A stretch of 7,107 bases of DNA from an uncultured Eubacteriales bacterium (GTDB lineage Bacteria; Bacillota; Clostridia; Oscillospirales; RGIG7773), in contig CAKTDK010000093.1 in NCBI GenBank assembly GCA_934541205.1, positions 1-7,107 on the forward strand, given 5' to 3'. Made by a program: the position numbers and the translations under genes. Positions 6,055-7,107 of this stretch are shown piece after piece (within the stretch, counting starts at the first letter, position 1; every line of letters starts with the position of its first letter). The notes below the pieces were generated by a model that saw only the letters and a list, made by a program, of their open reading frames with translations, was not told the origin of the DNA and made no database searches.

Positions 6055-6205
6055 CGTGAGTGTATACAGATTTTAAAAATTTAACAAATAATGCGTAAGC
6101 TATTTTATTTTTTTAAATGATAAATTTCCGCTTGTTCTTGGGTAAAAAGCAAAATTACCGAGCTGGAGTGAATTTAAAAATTCCCCGTCGGTAATTTAAA
6201 TTTTC
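6055..6205 (+). ncRNA. Candidate small RNA or decayed leader
   Basis: This stretch occupies most of the 308-base gap between the GrpB start and the phosphorylase stop. It starts at the orphan rightward promoter and ends in a large hairpin followed by AATTTAAATTTTCT, giving a transcript of about 150 nt. It matches no RNA family I recognise. Two tiny frames touch by ATGA at 6117 (9 codons from 6091, then 25 codons to 6194), but neither has an SD. It may be a small RNA, the leader of a gene since lost, or nothing more than intergenic DNA with a chance promoter. Confidence 0.25.
6137..6197 (-). terminator. Terminator of the phosphorylase gene
   Basis: AAATTACCGA (6152-6161) and TCGGTAATTT (6188-6197) form a perfect 10-bp stem. 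The interior folds further, with GAATT (6170-6174) pairing with AATTC (6179-6183). On the minus strand the stem runs into TTTTGCTTTTT, a good U-tract, about 35 bases after the phosphorylase stop. The plus-strand side is also T-rich, so it may act in both directions. Confidence 0.7.
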
Positions 6206-6232
6206 TATATAAACAATGCTTATATAAGAATA

Positions 6233-7063
6233 TTACTTAAGTAAAACGTCCAAAGCTATTCTTGGTATAATATCTTTTTTGACTTTGTATCTTCTTTGTT
6301 GTTCTTCATTGGTTCTACCGCTATATAGTGACTTATTTATTATGGTATTATCGGATATATTCATAATTGCTGATGATTTTATGTTTACGATATTTGAAGC
6401 ATGAAACAATGTCGCTGTTTCCATTTCAATGGTATTACAGCCCATTTGGATAAATTCCTCTATGTGAGCATACTGTGAAAATATAGTGTCCACACTAAAA
6501 GTATATCCGCTATGAATTTTTATATCGGTATTTTTTGATATCTTATTTGCAGACTTCCAAAGTTTATCCGAAAATTCTTTATCAGGGTAATACTTTTTAC
6601 CATAGCAATCGTTTTTATCAGCAGTTTCCGTCGTCAAATATCTATCTGCGCCAACTCCGCTAACTGAATATTGGGTAATAACAAGATCACCTATTTTCAT
6701 ATTCCTGTCCAAAGCTCCGACAGACCCCATAAATAATATTTTATTGCAAGGAGTGCAGCCAAGAGATAAAACCGCATCTATAATATTACAGGCACCTACA
6801 CCTGTTATAATATATGTTATTTTATCGCTGCCAATCTTTAACTCATATATGTTGTATTCATGACCTGTTGGACCTGAAATATGCTTTATTTTATCGACAT
6901 GATTTGAAAAAATATCAACTTTCCACGTTGGAGCAATAATAACTTTTTCATTTATTTCAAAAGATTTACACTTAAAATTAGACTCACAAATATGTTCTTT
7001 ATTCGAACCGTATTTTTTATTTCCATTAATTAAACTTTCATAAACATCCATACTTTTTTCCAA
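6233..7063 (-). CDS. Nucleoside phosphorylase superfamily protein
   Basis: Member of the PNP/UDP phosphorylase superfamily (PF01048), about 276 residues. Such enzymes split the N-glycosidic bond of nucleosides with phosphate (or water in the MTA/SAH nucleosidase branch). Numbered from the TTG start at 7063, visible marks are ITGVGACN (86-93), FMGSVGALD (111-119) with IGDLVI soon after, SVDTIF (190-195), NTIEMETATLF (210-220) with the ribose-binding M-E, and ISDNT (236-240) with the base-contacting Asp. The set is complete, so activity is likely, but the substrate is open. TTG at 7063 is preferred because AAAGGA lies 6 nt upstream. A GTG at 7078 is in frame and would add five residues, but has no SD. 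A possible -10 (complement of 7100-7105) lies upstream and its -35 is outside the window. The gene seems to be its own transcription unit, ending at the hairpin at 6152-6197. Confidence 0.85.
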   Translation of the reverse strand: MEKSMDVYESLINGNKKYGSNKEHICESNFKCKSFEINEKVIIAPTWKVDIFSNHVDKIKHISGPTGHEYNIYELKIGSDKITYIITGVGACNIIDAVLSLGCTPCNKILFMGSVGALDRNMKIGDLVITQYSVSGVGADRYLTTETADKNDCYGKKYYPDKEFSDKLWKSANKISKNTDIKIHSGYTFSVDTIFSQYAHIEEFIQMGCNTIEMETATLFHASNIVNIKSSAIMNISDNTIINKSLYSGRTNEEQQRRYKVKKDIIPRIALDVLLK

Positions 7064-7107
7064 ACAATATCCTTTCACTAATTTTAGATTTCTTACACTA
7101 TTTTATC

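Noticed and set aside
6091..6194. Leader-peptide pair (9 codons then 25 codons, overlapping by ATGA)
   Set aside because: Neither frame has a Shine-Dalgarno site, the second ends inside the terminator stem, and no resistance gene follows on the plus strand.
3822..6228. Shared GCTTATATAA at 3822-3831 and 6218-6227 as attachment repeats
   Set aside because: Ten AT-rich bases with no extension in the flanks are expected by chance, and one copy overlaps a -10 box.

Overview
The window is AT-rich (about one third G+C by eye). It has compact single-domain genes, strong Shine-Dalgarno sites, sigma-A-like promoters and hairpin terminators. This points to a low-GC Firmicute, most likely a gut-type clostridial (Eubacteriales) genome. 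That placement is inference from composition and gene families; there is no rRNA or other phylogenetic marker. No integrase, transposase, CRISPR array, tRNA or rRNA was seen.

Layout. (1) 1-60: a terminator belonging to something upstream. (2) 69-2573, plus strand: a promoter followed by an AAA/ABC-type ATPase gene broken by a frameshift, a RimJ/RimL-type GNAT acetyltransferase, a second GNAT acetyltransferase and a Nudix hydrolase. The Nudix gene seems to have its own promoter. (3) 2574-2655: a convergent zone with two hairpins. (4) 2656-5924, minus strand, transcribed right to left from a promoter at 5989-6017: GrpB-family protein, alpha/beta-hydrolase esterase, type A chloramphenicol acetyltransferase (CatA), a short remnant that looks like the start of another Nudix gene, a third GNAT acetyltransferase and a class I SAM methyltransferase. 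The last two also have a plausible internal promoter inside the remnant. (5) 5925-6232: a 308-base gap with two back-to-back promoters, two small palindromes and a large hairpin. The rightward promoter has no gene behind it, so a small RNA of about 150 nt is possible. (6) 6233-7063, minus strand: a nucleoside-phosphorylase-superfamily protein ending at the large hairpin.

How the genes relate. Nearly all encode small soluble cytoplasmic enzymes that modify or hydrolyse small molecules or nucleotides: three GNATs, CatA, a methyltransferase, a Nudix hydrolase, an esterase, a GrpB-type nucleotidyltransferase-fold protein and a phosphorylase. They form no recognisable single pathway. The set looks like an accessory 'resistance-like' island built by serial acquisition, and two decayed genes (the ATPase and the Nudix remnant) fit that view. 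CatA has the full catalytic set, so chloramphenicol acetylation is the only specific substrate prediction that can be defended. I found no clear sign of a new multi-component system. The most interesting items are the TA-repeat frameshift in the ATPase, the Nudix-like remnant with its overlapping promoter, and the orphan rightward promoter with a structured transcript region at 6020-6210.
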